From Aquatica leii (lineage: Eukaryota > Arthropoda > Insecta > Coleoptera > Lampyridae), in assembly GCA_035610365.1 (NCBI GenBank), contig CM069433.1:54488487-54552486 (forward strand): a stretch of 64,000 nt of DNA, in the 5' to 3' direction. The notes under the pieces are model-generated. The model did no database searches. It saw only the letters and a program-made list of their open reading frames with translations, and had not been told where the DNA came from. Each line of letters starts with the position of its first letter. Position 1 is the stretch's first letter. Below, one piece after another: positions 13,315 to 26,482 of the stretch. The position numbers were made by a program, and so were the translations under genes.

Positions 13315-13570
13315 ACAGTATGTATTGCCAATTGTTTTTGTTAAAAAGGAAACAGGTGAGATCAATTGTGTGTTGATTTCCAAAAAATTGATAAAGTTAA
13401 AAAATTAAAATGACAAAAGAATACAACAAAATGCTTCTTCAGTTTTGTAATAGGCTTTCAATATTTTCTTTGTATATTAGTAAAGTTTTTAAATTTTTAA
13501 TCAATGCCGCTAAACTCATAAATTATCTTGATAATATTTTAATGGCGATTTTTGAGATAGAACCACTTTG
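13315..13570 (+). pseudogene. Ty3/gypsy reverse transcriptase relic
   Basis: A frame from about 13,315 reads LPIVFVKKETGEINCVLIS, equivalent to the SPIV-VKKKDG-R-CVDYR motif at the start of gypsy RT. Around 13,518-13,545 a second frame reads INYLDNILMAIF, the YLDDILI catalytic box with the second aspartate changed to asparagine. The roughly 130 bp between them are too short for the normal RT interval and contain stops, so this is an internally deleted fossil. Confidence 0.5.
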
Positions 13571-16500
13571 ATAGCTTACGTCCTAATGATAAAAACATTG
13601 ACTCTATTTTTTTTAGTGTTTAAGAATATTTGTAAACTATATAGTTTTGTCGGCAAGATAAGTCAGGCGCAACTTTAGAGGAAAAGCCAGGGGTACACTT
13701 CCAACTCCCCCTTGGTACATTCTTTTGATCAACACACAGTTCTTGTCACTTGCTCCAACTATATAAATCATACCGACCATTTTTTCAGTAGAAAAATTGA
13801 TTTTAAAGGAAAATTATAAAAACACTATTTTACTGACTTTTACAATAAAGCAGTCAATTTACTAACAAATAATCTAATATTAATAGCCGTCGAAAAGTGT
13901 ACTTTGCTACTAGCTTCTAGAAGCTTACGAACTTTACACGGCCAGCTTGCGATGGAATTGAAACAACTCTCATCAGAGAGAGTAAAGGTCCAAGTGATAA
14001 GATTTTTTTCAAATGGCGTCAGATCTTGTTTTTTAGATACAGCTTCTGTTTGATCAGTACAGAAAGTTTAAAACTTGCATTAATATTCTTAAAGTCCGTA
14101 AAGTTGAAGGAACGTAAAAATAAACTAAATCGTTAACATTTATGACAAGTAAAAAAAGCGGTTCATCGAATGCTGTTAACATGTTAACGTTTATGCTTCG
14201 TAGTAAAGGTATCAATCGCATATGCACGTCGTATAGGAAGTAACACGTGGTGCTAAGAAATCCACATAGACGTTACTCTTAATCCAAAAAGGAATAGAAA
14301 AATCTTACCATGCGTTGAATAAATTGTCTAATAAGAGTTGTCTTCAAAGTACATACCGCCACAACACTTGGATGTGTTAAAGAAACAGTAGTCATATTTT
14401 ATGCATCACAACGAGGAAGAAACAATAACAGTGAAAATGACTTAAATTTAAAGCACGTAACAATTTTTGTCAATAAAATAATATATTGTTACGCTGGTTT
14501 TCGTGTAATAAGAAAAGGTAAGTGACAACTAACACAGTTGTTTCCGGAGATGGGGTCGCAGGCTTCCTGGTGCTAAATTATAAAACAAATTAAAAAAGCG
14601 CCAAAACAATTGGAAGCTAGAATGATAAAAACCGTTTAAATCTATCTAACAACGAAACAGAATAAATGACAAGACACTGATTATATTAACAACTATGTTT
14701 ATTTCTTCTAATAAGAAGAGAAGAAGAGGTTAAAAAAGGTAAACAAGGCAGAATTATGTACGTATGTAGCGACAAACATTAATTCTATAAATATCACAGT
14801 TTTGCGTTTATACAAGTCCTAAAGAGTAGGCAACACTCCAAACCTACAATTAACGAAGTACATATACAATATAATAAAGTTAGATAATACGTAATTTCAA
14901 AGTTAATTGTTGATTTAAGGTAGAACTAGTGACATTACACTTTATCATCGAAACAAAAAAAATGCATGCGTTAATTGTAATAATAACTATATCTAGTTCG
15001 TGCGTATTTCGCGCCCGACAAATGTACAAGTTACTATCAAATAAAAGGGAAAAAAAGGATTACTTAAGGCTGTCCATGTCGATAGCTATCGCACGATTCA
15101 ACCATTCCTTAAAATTGCTAAAGTAATGAAGCAAAGATGAGATATGGGATCGTATCACAATTAAGTTGCTTATCGACAAACAATAAATCCTCGAGCATTT
15201 AAGTGATCTTCAGTTTCTTAAACGCAGGTGGTTTTGTCTCGGAAGTGGTTTAATTGATCGGGAGCCCTTTTTTGTACGTGCTTCTGAGTATAGCCTCCAG
15301 CGGAAACTAATGGATTACTAAAAATCTTGCCAACTTGGTTCTACACGTGGTATCGTAAAATGCTAAGAAAATTACATGAAAATCAACATAAATCACCAAA
15401 AAGATGTGTTATCACTCACTTCGCGAACTTTTCACAAAAGCAGCAAAAATAATACACCTATTTATAACACAGACGCTTGTAAAATTTTTAGAAGTGAAAA
15501 CGTCGCTGGGCGCTTACATTAAAACATATTTTTGTAAAGTGTACCACAGACACCGGAAAAATGGTTTTTCCTTCTGTTAAAAAATTCCAGCTGTCAAAAG
15601 CAACCACTCTATGGCGCATAACTGTAATATCAATAAGTGGGCGTTCCGAGAACAAATTTTATACTCAAAAAATTTTTAATATACCAACTTTTTAACATAG
15701 AATATCTTTAAAATCATTGCCTTTGGAGTAGTTACATGCTATATGATTTCAATAGGGAATTTAATTCTCTGCAAAATGTCGCATTCTAAATTAGGTATTT
15801 CATTTAAAAAAATCGAGTTTTGCCCCTTTAAAGTTCTGCATCTTTAACCTTTAATACAAAACACCCTGCATTAACATATGAATGCTAATATAAATTGACA
15901 AAACTGATGGTGTATACAATAGAACGTAAATACACAGGATGTTCTATTTAAGAAAATTGAATTTTTTGAGACACTTTGTTTACGTTTCGGTAAATAAATA
16001 AACTGCGTAATTTATAACTATCCTAATTATAAATTATGTAAAATTGTAAAAATTATTTTAAAAAAGCTTTAAAGGATTATTATAACAGTACTTTGCGCGG
16101 TAAATTTAAAATTTTAGATGTGTATTCAATTTTTCATAAAAACTAAGTATAATAACCCTTGACGTTTAAATATAAAATATTACAAAAATTGTTACTAAAA
16201 GAAATAGTATTTATGCAACTTACGCTTCTAAAACATTAGAGAAAATTATATATGCTTCTTTTATTTCGGTTTTACTGCAGTTTTTTACAATTCAGTATAA
16301 ACTCTAACTTATTATTGACAAACAAACCTATACTATATTAAGTTACTAAAAAAAAACTAAAAATCTTTGCAATCATTAAGCACAAAAAAAATGATAAACT
16401 ACTTATTACAGTAGTTTTAAAGTTTGCTTAACGTATGAAATGATATACATAAAATAGTAACTTATAACATGCATAAATATAGTTAGTGTTCTAAATGTTA

Positions 16501-18383
16501 AATTCTAAGAAAAATATTTAAATCATTATATTATCATAGTTAAAACAACATATTTCTCTTACTTTAATTTACAAGCTGGTGCTATTAGCATCAACTGCAC
16601 CATGTCCAATAAAGCTTTATGACGAGTAAAAACTGTCCATTGTGATTAAATAGGTATTAAAAGTACGTAATTATTTAGTTGACGTATGTTCAATAAAAAA
16701 ATACAGGTTTTAAAATCAATGACTACTTGGAAATCAAAAATTACGCAACCTATACTAATTAAAAAAGAATATGAGACTAATTATGGAAACGTAGTTGGTA
16801 AGTGAAATGTAGGTATTTGTGTTAGTAAGTAAAAGAAAATTAAAGTACACGCAGGATTTAAGCATACCGTGCAGGGACAAATACTACCAATTAGAATGAG
16901 AACCCTTTATAAATGGTTTCTATACAACACGCTCAAGTATGCACATACTCTATAGCAAAGCAACGATGCGGACTCACCTTGAACAGAGTTCTTCTTAAGC
17001 AAATGTAGCGTGTTGCTCTTAAGCATTCGCTCACTCGAGTATTTCATCAGAATTTGCATGCCTGAATGACTGTTGAAACTTCCTTGTTAAATACTCTCCT
17101 TCTGCATTAATTTATAGATCTTGAAGTACTCGTATTAAAACTACTTATCTAGCTTTTACTACAAAGTTATGTTAATATAATGGGGCGCTTTACAGCAAAG
17201 TATAAATTAATGAACTTTTAACTTTGTTTCTCTCACATACACGATTACAGAGCGTTTCAGATTTTTTACTGAAATAAGTTTTCAAGTTGGGATTTCCCAA
17301 AATGCACTATCGTGCGGTTGAGACCGAAGCTTCCTTTTCATTACTTATTGATGACTTTTCGAAAAAACACAACCATTTCATTACAGTCAAGAATTAAATG
17401 CTCTTTAGCAGTTTTATAACGTCGATTTTAGTTGTTTTGTATTAAAATTAATGGTTGTTGCTTACTACTCCAATTAAAGTAACATCATGAATCTTTGTTA
17501 TCGTATTAATAAAAAAACCCAAAGTAAACTTTTACGGTGAAGTTAGTCTAAAATTGGATTTTGGCAAATTAAGTTAAAATAGATAATAAAAAGATATTAA
17601 ACTTTATATTAAAATTATGTATATTGGTAATTTATCATAAGATTAATTAGTGTAAACTTTCAAACAAAATGCAGTATTTTAATAAAGAACGTTTTAACTT
17701 TTTTAACGGCTTCGCATACTTGCTATATATTTATAAATCAAGTATCTGCCTAATAGTTTTGTTTATCAAACAAATTGAAAATATTTGAAATGTCTACGCA
17801 GTAATTAATTTTATAAAAACTAAACTCTATTAAGAATCCTACACTTTAAATGTAATGTGTAACTTCAAAATACTTGCAAAAAAGTTATTGGTTAATTGCT
17901 AAAATAACTATTTTTAAAATTTATTAAAAATGTTTTATATAATTTTCAGATATGTTTTGTAATAGTAAGTTCATACTTTCAAGCATTATGAAGCTAGTAG
18001 TTCTTCTATTTTATTATATTAGGTACTATGAGAGTCCTAGGTAAAAATCATCACAGTTTCTTAACTCAAAACTCTCTTTGTCTTCTTTCGTTAACTGATA
18101 AACTTGTATTTTATGCGTTTATTACAACTTTTATTTTCATTCTCAGATTTGGTCTTTACGTAATACTACGCATTAAAAAAAACATCATTTGTCGCCTTGT
18201 TGGTGAAAAGTTTTAATCCACTTAATTATGTAAAATGCAATATAAATTAACTCCTGTGTTTCAAATTCTTATTTTTATGTTAAGAAAATAATTAAAAAAT
18301 TAACTATTTGGAACTGCTATATAGTTTTTTTCCACAATGACAAAAAACTAACATAAAACGGTTTAACACCTTCTTAAAAAACA
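13571..18383. other. AT-rich sequence, nothing recognised
   Basis: About 4.8 kb of AT-rich DNA. The ORFs at 14,929-15,126 and 18,028-18,216 show no motif. Near 15,850-15,940 an ACACCCTG / CAGGATGT pair resembles the ends of short insect repeats, but I could not define an element. Nothing else is supported. Confidence 0.5.
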
Positions 18384-20339
18384 TGTTCTTATGTTAAAAG
18401 TATTCTGATATAGATTGCGTACTTTATAAGTTACGTCTCGAAACGCCCTGTTGCTAAATTCGGAGTGTTGACTGTCATTTTGATGTTTCCCTTGACGGAC
18501 GGAATTATTCAACAGACAAAAAGATATATTTCAGGTGACGGATTGTACATGGTCATCTGACGTGCGCGTCCAGTGAGGATTTTATTTAAAAATATTTGCT
18601 TTCATCCACCTTATAAATGGGTGTAGTAGTTTTGCTTCATATGTGAAGGTCTTTCTAAGGTAAGAATTGATTTCTATTTTTTTGACTTAACTTGATCTTC
18701 CCGTAATTATGATAGCGATTTTGAATACGCCTCAGAACGATTCATTAGTTGAGTTACAAGCAACTTATTTGTGATATCTTTTATCTAATTACTTTTTTCT
18801 TGACACTTTTAGCAATTTTAAGCGATAATTTAAACATGTCTATAGCTTTTAGCATTACTGGCCAATCGTAAGTACAATTTCTTTAATTTCTATTAATTCG
18901 TGTATTTGGCAAACGTAAAGTACGTGCGACATAAGTATAGATGTTATCACTACTAACCAACGCAAATTTGTTAGTATAGCTACGGTTTAAATTTATTCTC
19001 AGTGCGATTTGCTTCTGGTTGTGAATTCACTAATTTCGCATTAAATCAAAGTTTAATTATTCGGTTATCTATTAACTTATATCATCACACTGTCATACTG
19101 TACCTACGATAATTTTATGTATGGAGTGTAGTTTGCTCTCCAGTGCTTGTATCAACGATTACTGTCTGTAATATTTATCGACTTTTAATTGTTACTACAT
19201 ATGTAATTATGTCTCGCTTGTATTTTAATCTACCTTTCTCTCCTTATTAAAAATAAATATATTTGTTGTTATAACCTGAGTTTTGTCATTTAGTTTTCTT
19301 TCAGTGTTAAATAGATTTAAACGGTGTTTTCCATTATTTTTTCTAAGCGTTTTGACGCTTTCTTAATTTCTTGTAGGACTAGCACACCGAGGCTTGTGAC
19401 CCGCTTGCTAAATCATATCAAGCTAGCCGCTTGGTTTTAATTTGGTGCGTGCGGTTATAATTTCCTCTATTTTTATTGATTCTTTTACTTTTTGATTGTC
19501 TTTAGTGGGTTTGGTTTTTAGTAGTACGTTGCTTGACTTTGCTTTAGTTGACTTACTTTTATTTTGATTGGGTTTCTAGGCAGACAAGTGTTAGAAAATT
19601 TTTCTTTGGTTTGCTACTTTGATTAGTTTCTTGTGCTAGGTTTTAGTTTGTTAGCTATGTATTCTTTTGATAAAGAATTACTTATTCTTATTTCCTCGGA
19701 GTTTGATTTAGAAATAAACTTTGCGAATTGAAACTTGACTTTTTCTGGTGAAAATTATTCTGTACGTATTGAGTTTTTATTCGTATTGACGAACTGTGTT
19801 TGTCTTGTAGTGTCTCGTATCACAAAGTTTTTTTCTCAACTTTCGAATTTTTAATCTGACAAAGCATTTTTGTTTTTAGGACAAACCGAAATCCTTTACG
19901 TTCGTAGAAGGAGTTTTGCCTTCGGATTACGATGAGCGCTTAATGGATCCTATTTGCAGTCGTACGATGTGAGCTAACGAATTCATTGGTACGTACGTTA
20001 CCATCAAGTATCGCATTACCGGTTTCTTTAGTTATTGGAACCGGTCTCAAAGCAAATGCAGCTCAAGATCATTAGCCGGTATCTACCGCCGTTCTATCAA
20101 CTTCTGTTAGAGTTGATTGAAATTGCATCTATCTCTTAATTAGTCTCGTTAGGCAATCGTTTGGAGTCGAGCATCAACTCTCGTGATTCTTGTAACTTTT
20201 CAACATCAGAGATCAGCGACAAAGTTTAAGAACCTGTAGCTTTTGTTAGTAAAACTTCCTATTTTGTTTGTTCTGCTAATCCTATTACTTGTTCTTTTAA
20301 TGCTCTTCGTCTTCTGATCTTTGGTATTGTACCATCGGA

Positions 20340-20560
20340 TCAGCGCAAGCAACTTATTTAGGATCAGCACATATCGGATCGTCATCACCACAGTGTTAGA
20401 ACTATTTTGGGTGCTTTTCGCTGTCACTTCTACTGGCCTCATATGAGACCTAAGGTTGCTGAGTTCATACGCTACTGTCCTTCGTGTTCAAACTCACAAC
20501 AAAGCCATCCTATTAGGTTGCGTTGTCATGCAATGCCAGATACGACAAAACTTTCTAACA
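20340..20560 (+). pseudogene. Gypsy-type integrase zinc-finger (H2C2) relic
   Basis: The frame through 20,360-20,530 reads DRHHHSVRTILGAFRCHFYW, then PHMRPKVAEFIRYCPSCSNS. The histidines, FYWP-M-xxVAE and C-x2-C form the HHCC domain that precedes the catalytic core of Ty3/gypsy integrases. A stop lies just upstream, and the D,D-35-E core is not recognisable downstream. It sits inside the T-rich block, supporting an LTR-element origin for that block. Confidence 0.55.
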
Positions 20561-21489
20561 CTCGCGTTACTGTAAAACTTTCTACGCGTATACATAGAGA
20601 TTCTACGTTTTCTATGGATGTAAAAGAGAATACTATTGCTTTTGCATTACTTCAGTCGTTTCTAACTGTGCTTTGCTGTCTGTTTTTCTAATAATTGTTT
20701 TGACCTATGCTATTTTTCTGGTTCATGCCTTCAGATTCGTCGTTGGTATATTGTTAGTTGTGGTTTGGATGCTGTTTATTTGCTTTTTTCTATTTTGCTG
20801 TCACCGTATTGACTTTTTATTTGCTTAAGTTTTTAGTAAACTTCTTTTGGTTTTTTCCATCTTACTTTAGAACAGACTACTTTTCCGTCTGTATATAGTT
20901 ATATCTGTTTAGTAGGTTTTTTTAGATTGGTACGCTAGGTATAGGATTCTCTCTTTTGCTTCTGGATTTGGTTTTTCTTTTTCTTGTGTTTCTTATTCCG
21001 CTTGTCGGCATTAAAGTCTTGTGGTAAACTATCCAATTTGGGACAGCAATTGGTACGCTTTAGTTCTATGACTAACTGATATATTTTTTTCTTTTTCGAC
21101 GGGGAGAGAATCGAATCAAGCATTTACATCAAGTCTTATGTTTCTCCGTCTTTTTATATCTCTATCATTCCTACTTTGCATTTCGTTCTTCTTGGGCCTA
21201 GTGCTTTTCAATCTGTCATGCATTCTTTTTTTTTTATTTTTTATGATTTGCTTTTTGGGCGGTTGATCGAGCATTAAAAGATTGGTTACCCCTTTTGTTT
21301 CTTCTACGGAGAGAAGAACGAAACAGGCACTAAATTGTAGTCTTATCTTTCTCCGTTTTTTTGCTCTCTTATTTATTTCCTTCTCTTTTCTCTTTTGTTC
21401 CTTAAGGTTCACTTTTACTACAATTGTCTGTTTTACTTTTTTTTCTTTTTTTTACTATATTTTGGATTGTTGCTTGAACACTTTTTTTT

Positions 21490-21537
21490 AGTAACTTTTT
21501 TAGTAACTTTTTTAGTAACTTTTTTAGTAACTTTTTT
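21490..21537. repeat. 12-bp tandem repeat, four units
   Basis: Four exact copies of AGTAACTTTTTT follow each other within the T-rich block. Probably slippage expansion. Confidence 0.9.
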
Positions 21538-22742
21538 CTCTCTAGTGTTCACTGCAACTATGTTTCTTTTCTTTATTTTTTTTTCTTAGTTAGCTTTATC
21601 GGGTTTAGTGGGCTTTTTGTTTTGTTGTGCTTGATTTGAAACTTGGGACGGATTGCAACGTCGTTTTTTATACTCTTCTTCGCTTAATCTGAATTTTTGA
21701 TGTTGTCAATCACTGTTAAGCTATATATTTTCTTTGGGTTTCTTTTGTTTTTGAAATATTCTAATCCGTTCTTTGGCTTTTACCTCTCATTGTGACAATC
21801 TATTATGACAAGCAAAAACTAACGATGTTTAATTAGCAAGTTAAACTTCTTATTTTTTTTTATTTATTCTTACTTTTTTTTCTTTCTTTCTGTTTTGATT
21901 TGTGTGTTGCGGCTTGAATTTTTAATTTGATTAGAATACTCAAGTAGTGTTTAGCTTTTTAAAACTTTGTAGTTGTTGCTTGAGTGTTACAGTTTTTTTT
22001 TCTGTCTTTTAGGTAGTCCAAAGTGTGCCGACTTGAGGTTTATTTGTTAAATTTTGCTTTGCTTAAATCTTTAGGAACTGTTTGGTTTTTTGGTGAAAAA
22101 ATTACATATCGTCTGTTGACGACTTTTTGGCACAACTGTCTAAATTATTTCTTCTCTTTTCTTCTAAATCCGTATATCATTATTCACGATCTGTTTTTTA
22201 CTTCTTGAGTTTAGTTAGTTTTGGGGACTTATATTTAGAATTGGATTTATATTTGTCGACTACAAATGTATGGGATTTTAAAGCGTTGTCCTTGAGCGTG
22301 GTCTAAATTTCTCTATTTTTTATACTTCTTCTTTCTCTTGGTTTGCTCAGGATTGTACTTTAATGATGTCTATGGGACTGCATTGCTTTCTTGATTTTGT
22401 AACGTAACGACTGATGTCGATTTTCAACGAGTACCTCTTGTGATATTTCATTTCTGTTGTTTGAAATTTTGGGTTCTTTAGAGTATCATTCCGCTGTATA
22501 CGATTTGATTGGTAATTCTTAGCAAACTGGAAAAAAATCTTTTATTAACGTTTTTTCTTGGGTTGGGTTTTATTCTATTTAGTTTGTTTTGGATTTTAAG
22601 GTTCTGTCTTTGGCGTATGCCTAATTATCTAATCTTAATTTTAGATAGTGTCCACTTCTTAGGTTTTTTTATGTTGCTGCGGAGAAATTTGTTATGTGAA
22701 TAGTATTCTAATATAGATTGCATACTGTATAAGTTTTGTTTC

Positions 22743-22969
22743 TGTGAAATAAATAGTAAACGAACTAATAAAAGATTCTGCAAGTAAGTAATTTATTGAC
22801 TAAATATGTAATTATAAAGGAAACTAAAGAATACGTTCTGTTTCGTTTTTAACTTAACACAAGTAATTCAATAATTCAATTTCTTATCATTTACTATTCC
22901 CACTTTCTTTCTTCACGCATCAACTCATTAGTTGCGGCGCACACGAAGTCGTCCTTCTTCTTTTCTACA
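22743..22969 (-). repeat. BEL/Pao 3' LTR
   Basis: 227 bp, identical in length to the 5' LTR. In the sense (minus) direction it starts TGTAGAAAAG and ends ATTTCACA. The purine tract CCCGGGAGGA lies immediately before it in the sense direction (plus positions 22,970-22,979) and would prime plus-strand synthesis. One mismatch to the partner LTR was noted, near 22,890 versus 26,650. Confidence 0.9.
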
Positions 22970-23046
22970 TCCTCCCGGGCGGCAATAGGAACTTCAAGTG
23001 GGTACAACAACTGCACCGGTCGCCTTAGTACGGTTTCATTAGGCAA

Positions 23047-24041
23047 CTAAACTTCACAAGCGCGAACCTTACCATCTCTGCCTGGATATATTTTTATAAC
23101 ACGTACCATCTTCCAATTTAGACGTGGTAAATTTTGATCGTGCAGTAGTACGATATCGTTAACTTTGAATTTTTTTGTTGGGGAAGACCAAAGATTTACG
23201 TGTGCAGTACGTAGTTGTTGTAAATAGTCAACAGACCACTTCTTCCAAAATTTGGTAACAATTCTTTGACGTTCTTTCCATTTTTGCAGAATTGCTTCTC
23301 GATTCACATTAACTTCAACATTAGGTAATGAACGTATATTTCCCAATAAAAAACTTGAAGGAGATAATATAGATAAGTTATCTACGTCGTTATCAATGTA
23401 TGTCAGCGGTCTCGAGTTCACCGTAGCTTCTATTTCCGTTAAAATCGTTTGCAACTCATCGACGTAAACCAGGGATTTCCCTAAGGCGAATCTGAGGCTA
23501 TCTTTAACCGTTTTAATAAGCCTTTCCCAAAATCCACCCCACCATGCGGCTCGTTCAATTATAAATTTCCATTTGATACGTTGGTATGAAAAAAAGTTAG
23601 ATACAGTCTCGCCTTCCAGATTTTTATAAAGCGTGCTTATCTCGAGTGAAGCTCGTTGGAAAGTTTTTGCATTGTCAGAAAACACGGTACTCGGCACTCC
23701 TCGTCTGGCAACAAATCGTCGAAAACCTCGGAGGCAACTATCCGTAGTAATGTCTAGCACCAACTCTAAATGAACGGCGCGCGTAACGGCACAGGTTAAA
23801 ATCATTAAATAAGATTTTTGCTTTTCATTAACTCCACTTAACACATACAATGGTCCTGCAAAGTCTACACCAGTATTTTCAAACGGATGTGACATCGAAG
23901 CTCTTTCTCTCGGTAAAGGTGCAAAAGATTCTTGTCCTGGCTTTCCACGCAACTTTTTACAGACGACGCACTTGCTTAGGAGTGATTTGATTGTTTGTCG
24001 CGCGTGTATAATCCAAAATCGTTTTCTAATTTCGGCAAGTG
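23047..24041 (-). pseudogene. BEL/Pao integrase (N-terminally truncated pol)
   Basis: The open frame from the deletion junction near 24,050 down to 23,047 encodes the 3' part of pol. In order: the end of the HHCC zinc finger (CVVCKKLRGKPG, about 23,975), the DDE core with first aspartate in NTGVDFAGPLYV, second in VFSDNAKTF and glutamate in FIIERAAWWGGFWERL, then the C-terminal PGRDGKVRACEV block typical of BEL integrases. The catalytic triad and the folds after it look intact, but the polyprotein upstream is broken: the gag-RT frame stops at 24,042 in another frame, so this integrase has no start of its own. It follows directly from the internal deletion. Confidence 0.85.
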
Positions 24042-26408
24042 TTAAATTAGTTCCACTGTGGAAGCAACGATTGGCGGTGAATTATTTACATCGGTAATTG
24101 GATTCTTGTACCACAAAAATCGGTGGCAGTCCCTATCTTGTTCACACAATTGTATCTGTAAGAACACTTTTTCAATGTCGGCCGTTATTGCGATAATACC
24201 AACACGAAAGTTTAATAAAATTGTCATTAAGTCTTGCACTAGATTTTCACCTGGATGCAGAAGTTCGTTTAACGATGGGAAACCGGGCGCGTGAGATGAC
24301 GCGTCAAACACTACACGAATTCTTGACGTTGTCTTGTCCTCGCGATACACAGGTCGATGAGGCATATAATATGTTTTACCAGAAATGCACTTCGCGGGAA
24401 CTTCTTCAGCAAATTTGTGGTCTACTAGTTGGCGTATTTCCTTATCGTAATCGATTAAACGAGAGTTTTTGAAAAGTTTAAACATTAGATTTTTCATTCG
24501 CGATAATGCACCGTCATAGTTGCTGTCGATGGCACAGTTGTTCTTCCAAGGAAGCGCTACTTTGAAACGATTATCTTTTTGTACAATCTGTTTCGTGATA
24601 AATTCGTCGGTAAATTCGTTCTGTAACTCCTTATCATTAATTCCAATAGTTTCTAGGTTCCAAAATTGATTCATACTTATGTCAAATTTTTCGTCTATCA
24701 CATTAATATGTAACGTAGATACAACGCTTGTGTTTACGCTAGTCGATTCGTTAATATTCGGTCCTTGAAGAGTCCAACCCAACTTTGTATTTATTGCAGT
24801 CAAATCTTCTGATAATCTAATAAATTCGCCGGTCGTTACTCTCCAGTAATTATCGGCTCCTATTAATAAAACAATTCCGTTTATAGTAGGTACGTTTCCA
24901 ATTGAAATATCTGCTAAATTTAAAGTATTTATCGTTGCATGAACCACGTTAGGTGTTGGAAATGGATCGAAACAGATATCAGGAACTTCGATTGCTGTTA
25001 TCGAAAGTGACTCGTCATTGTATTGAGACGTCAACCTTAATTCAACAATGTCATATAATTTGGGTGCTATTTTATCGTTACATCCAAACGGCATCACTGA
25101 TAACTTGCGCGTACCAAGTATTTTTAATCCTAATTTTCGTGATACGTCTTTTTTTACGTACGATAGCTGCGATCCGCCGTCGAGGATAATGCGGACAAAA
25201 GCATTTGAATTTACGGTATCGATTGAGGAAATATACGCTTTTGCAGTTTGTAAATACACTTGGTGGTTATTATCGTAGGTTTTTGTAAACAAACTTGTGG
25301 ACGTATTAGATTTATTTTCACCTTTCCTGTAATCAGGATCACACAAGGACGTTATATGTCGATAATGACAATTGTCACAAGAAACTTTATTTTTACACGT
25401 TTTAGAGTTATGGTTTGGTTTAGAACACCGGTAGCAACGATTATTTTTTTTCAAAATATCCCTTTTTTGTTGAAGCGTAACATTAGCGTTATTGCATTTC
25501 TCCGTAATGTGATTTTTAGATTTGCAAAAGATGCGTGGAATATTCATTGCGTGTTGCTTTACGATCAAATTTTCGATTGTCGCTTTCTTTGCGTCTTCCG
25601 TCGCGATTTGTAGCAGACACAGAGGGCACGCTTGAACTTTGAGGTTTACTCCCAATGACGATAAATTGCGAGTAATTGACGAAGTAGTATTGTATAAGCT
25701 ACGTAAACCTACAGAATCAATCTTACTCTTAATAGGCGTTATTGCTAAGAGTTTTTGCACGTGACTATCAATTATTCGTTGTTGATTACCGTATTCGTGT
25801 TTTAACAAATCGACAGCGTCTTTATAGGACTTTTCAGACGGTGTTAGACCACTAATTGTCGCTGCAGCTTTACCGATTAGCGATTGCTCTAAATAGCTGA
25901 ATTTAGCAACGGCGTCTAGGGACGCGTTGTCATGTACCGCTGTTCGAAACTGTTCCCAAAATAAAGTCCAATCTCCTAATTCACCCCTGAATTTGCTCAG
26001 CTCTAATTTAGGTAACTTAACAGTACTTTTACCTTTATTTCCTTGAGATGGGTGTGATAGTTGAATTCTTAAACTTGAGCTGGCGGCCTCGCTTCCTGCA
26101 CGTAACGCACTTTGTTCTTCGTTTTGATTAGTTACATGGTCGATTTGCATTTGTAACCTAGAGAGTATTTCGGTGACTTGATCTTGGTACTCCAACACCC
26201 TATCAAACTCCTCCTCATAGTCTTCTGCTTGAATTATCGACACCATTTGTTGGTTAGCACTTTCAAGACTTTCACTCGCACCTTTAATTCTTTCGCGAAT
26301 CACAATTAACTCGTTAAAATCCTCTTTAGCATTCAATAATTTATCCTTAGCGTTATTTATTAATTTAGTCAATTGTCCTCTACAACTTGCTCTAACAGCG
26401 CGCTCCAT
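24042..26408 (-). CDS. BEL/Pao Gag-protease-partial RT polyprotein
   Basis: 788 codons from an ATG at 26,408. Residues 1-110 are coiled-coil-like and charged. Then come the BEL Gag core (KLPKLELSKFRGELGDW, about 130-146) and two zinc knuckles (RCYRCSKPNHNSKTC and the next Cys-His cluster). The aspartic protease shows LDGGSQLSYV, with DGG replacing the usual D(S/T)G as in many BEL proteases. The RT start has RIRVVFDASSHAP and ITADIEKVFLQIQL with the first catalytic aspartate. The frame then ends at VELI because of the deletion, so the YxDD box and RNase H are absent. The Gag looks slightly shortened before the knuckles. It may still make Gag and protease. Confidence 0.85.
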   Translation of the reverse strand: MERAVRASCRGQLTKLINNAKDKLLNAKEDFNELIVIRERIKGASESLESANQQMVSIIQAEDYEEEFDRVLEYQDQVTEILSRLQMQIDHVTNQNEEQSALRAGSEAASSSLRIQLSHPSQGNKGKSTVKLPKLELSKFRGELGDWTLFWEQFRTAVHDNASLDAVAKFSYLEQSLIGKAAATISGLTPSEKSYKDAVDLLKHEYGNQQRIIDSHVQKLLAITPIKSKIDSVGLRSLYNTTSSITRNLSSLGVNLKVQACPLCLLQIATEDAKKATIENLIVKQHAMNIPRIFCKSKNHITEKCNNANVTLQQKRDILKKNNRCYRCSKPNHNSKTCKNKVSCDNCHYRHITSLCDPDYRKGENKSNTSTSLFTKTYDNNHQVYLQTAKAYISSIDTVNSNAFVRIILDGGSQLSYVKKDVSRKLGLKILGTRKLSVMPFGCNDKIAPKLYDIVELRLTSQYNDESLSITAIEVPDICFDPFPTPNVVHATINTLNLADISIGNVPTINGIVLLIGADNYWRVTTGEFIRLSEDLTAINTKLGWTLQGPNINESTSVNTSVVSTLHINVIDEKFDISMNQFWNLETIGINDKELQNEFTDEFITKQIVQKDNRFKVALPWKNNCAIDSNYDGALSRMKNLMFKLFKNSRLIDYDKEIRQLVDHKFAEEVPAKCISGKTYYMPHRPVYREDKTTSRIRVVFDASSHAPGFPSLNELLHPGENLVQDLMTILLNFRVGIIAITADIEKVFLQIQLCEQDRDCHRFLWYKNPITDVNNSPPIVASTVELI

Positions 26409-26482
26409 TACACTTTCTTTTGTACGTTTTTACTATCGTTAAACACACGTTTACGTTCCGGTTTTTCCGCTAATTCGCGCTT

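Larger units (their letters stand above)
18384..22742 (+). mobile_element. Old T-rich element with direct terminal repeats (gypsy-like)
   Basis: A sequence of about 70 bp at 18,384-18,455 (TTCTTATG, AGTATTCTGATATAGATTGC, CGCCCTGTTGCT) recurs in the same orientation at 22,689-22,742. There it is cut by the BEL insertion and resumes at 26,730-26,748 (AAATGCCCTGCTGTCC). Between the two copies the plus strand is conspicuously rich in T and G and poor in A and C. A TATAAATGGG motif at about 18,612, 230 bp inside the left repeat, fits an LTR promoter, and an integrase zinc finger lies at 20.4 kb. I infer an old LTR element with a truncated right LTR. No intact gene remains. Confidence 0.4.

Noticed and set aside
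13912..13925. Heat-shock-element-like palindrome AGCTTCTAGAAGCT
   Set aside because: Isolated 14-bp match with no gene nearby; plausible by chance.
15840..15950. Small MITE bounded by ACACCCTG and CAGGATGT
   Set aside because: Only eight bases with one mismatch and no further inverted similarity.
24058..25613. Plus-strand ORFs opposite the BEL polyprotein
   Set aside because: Antisense shadows of a clear gag-pro-RT frame.
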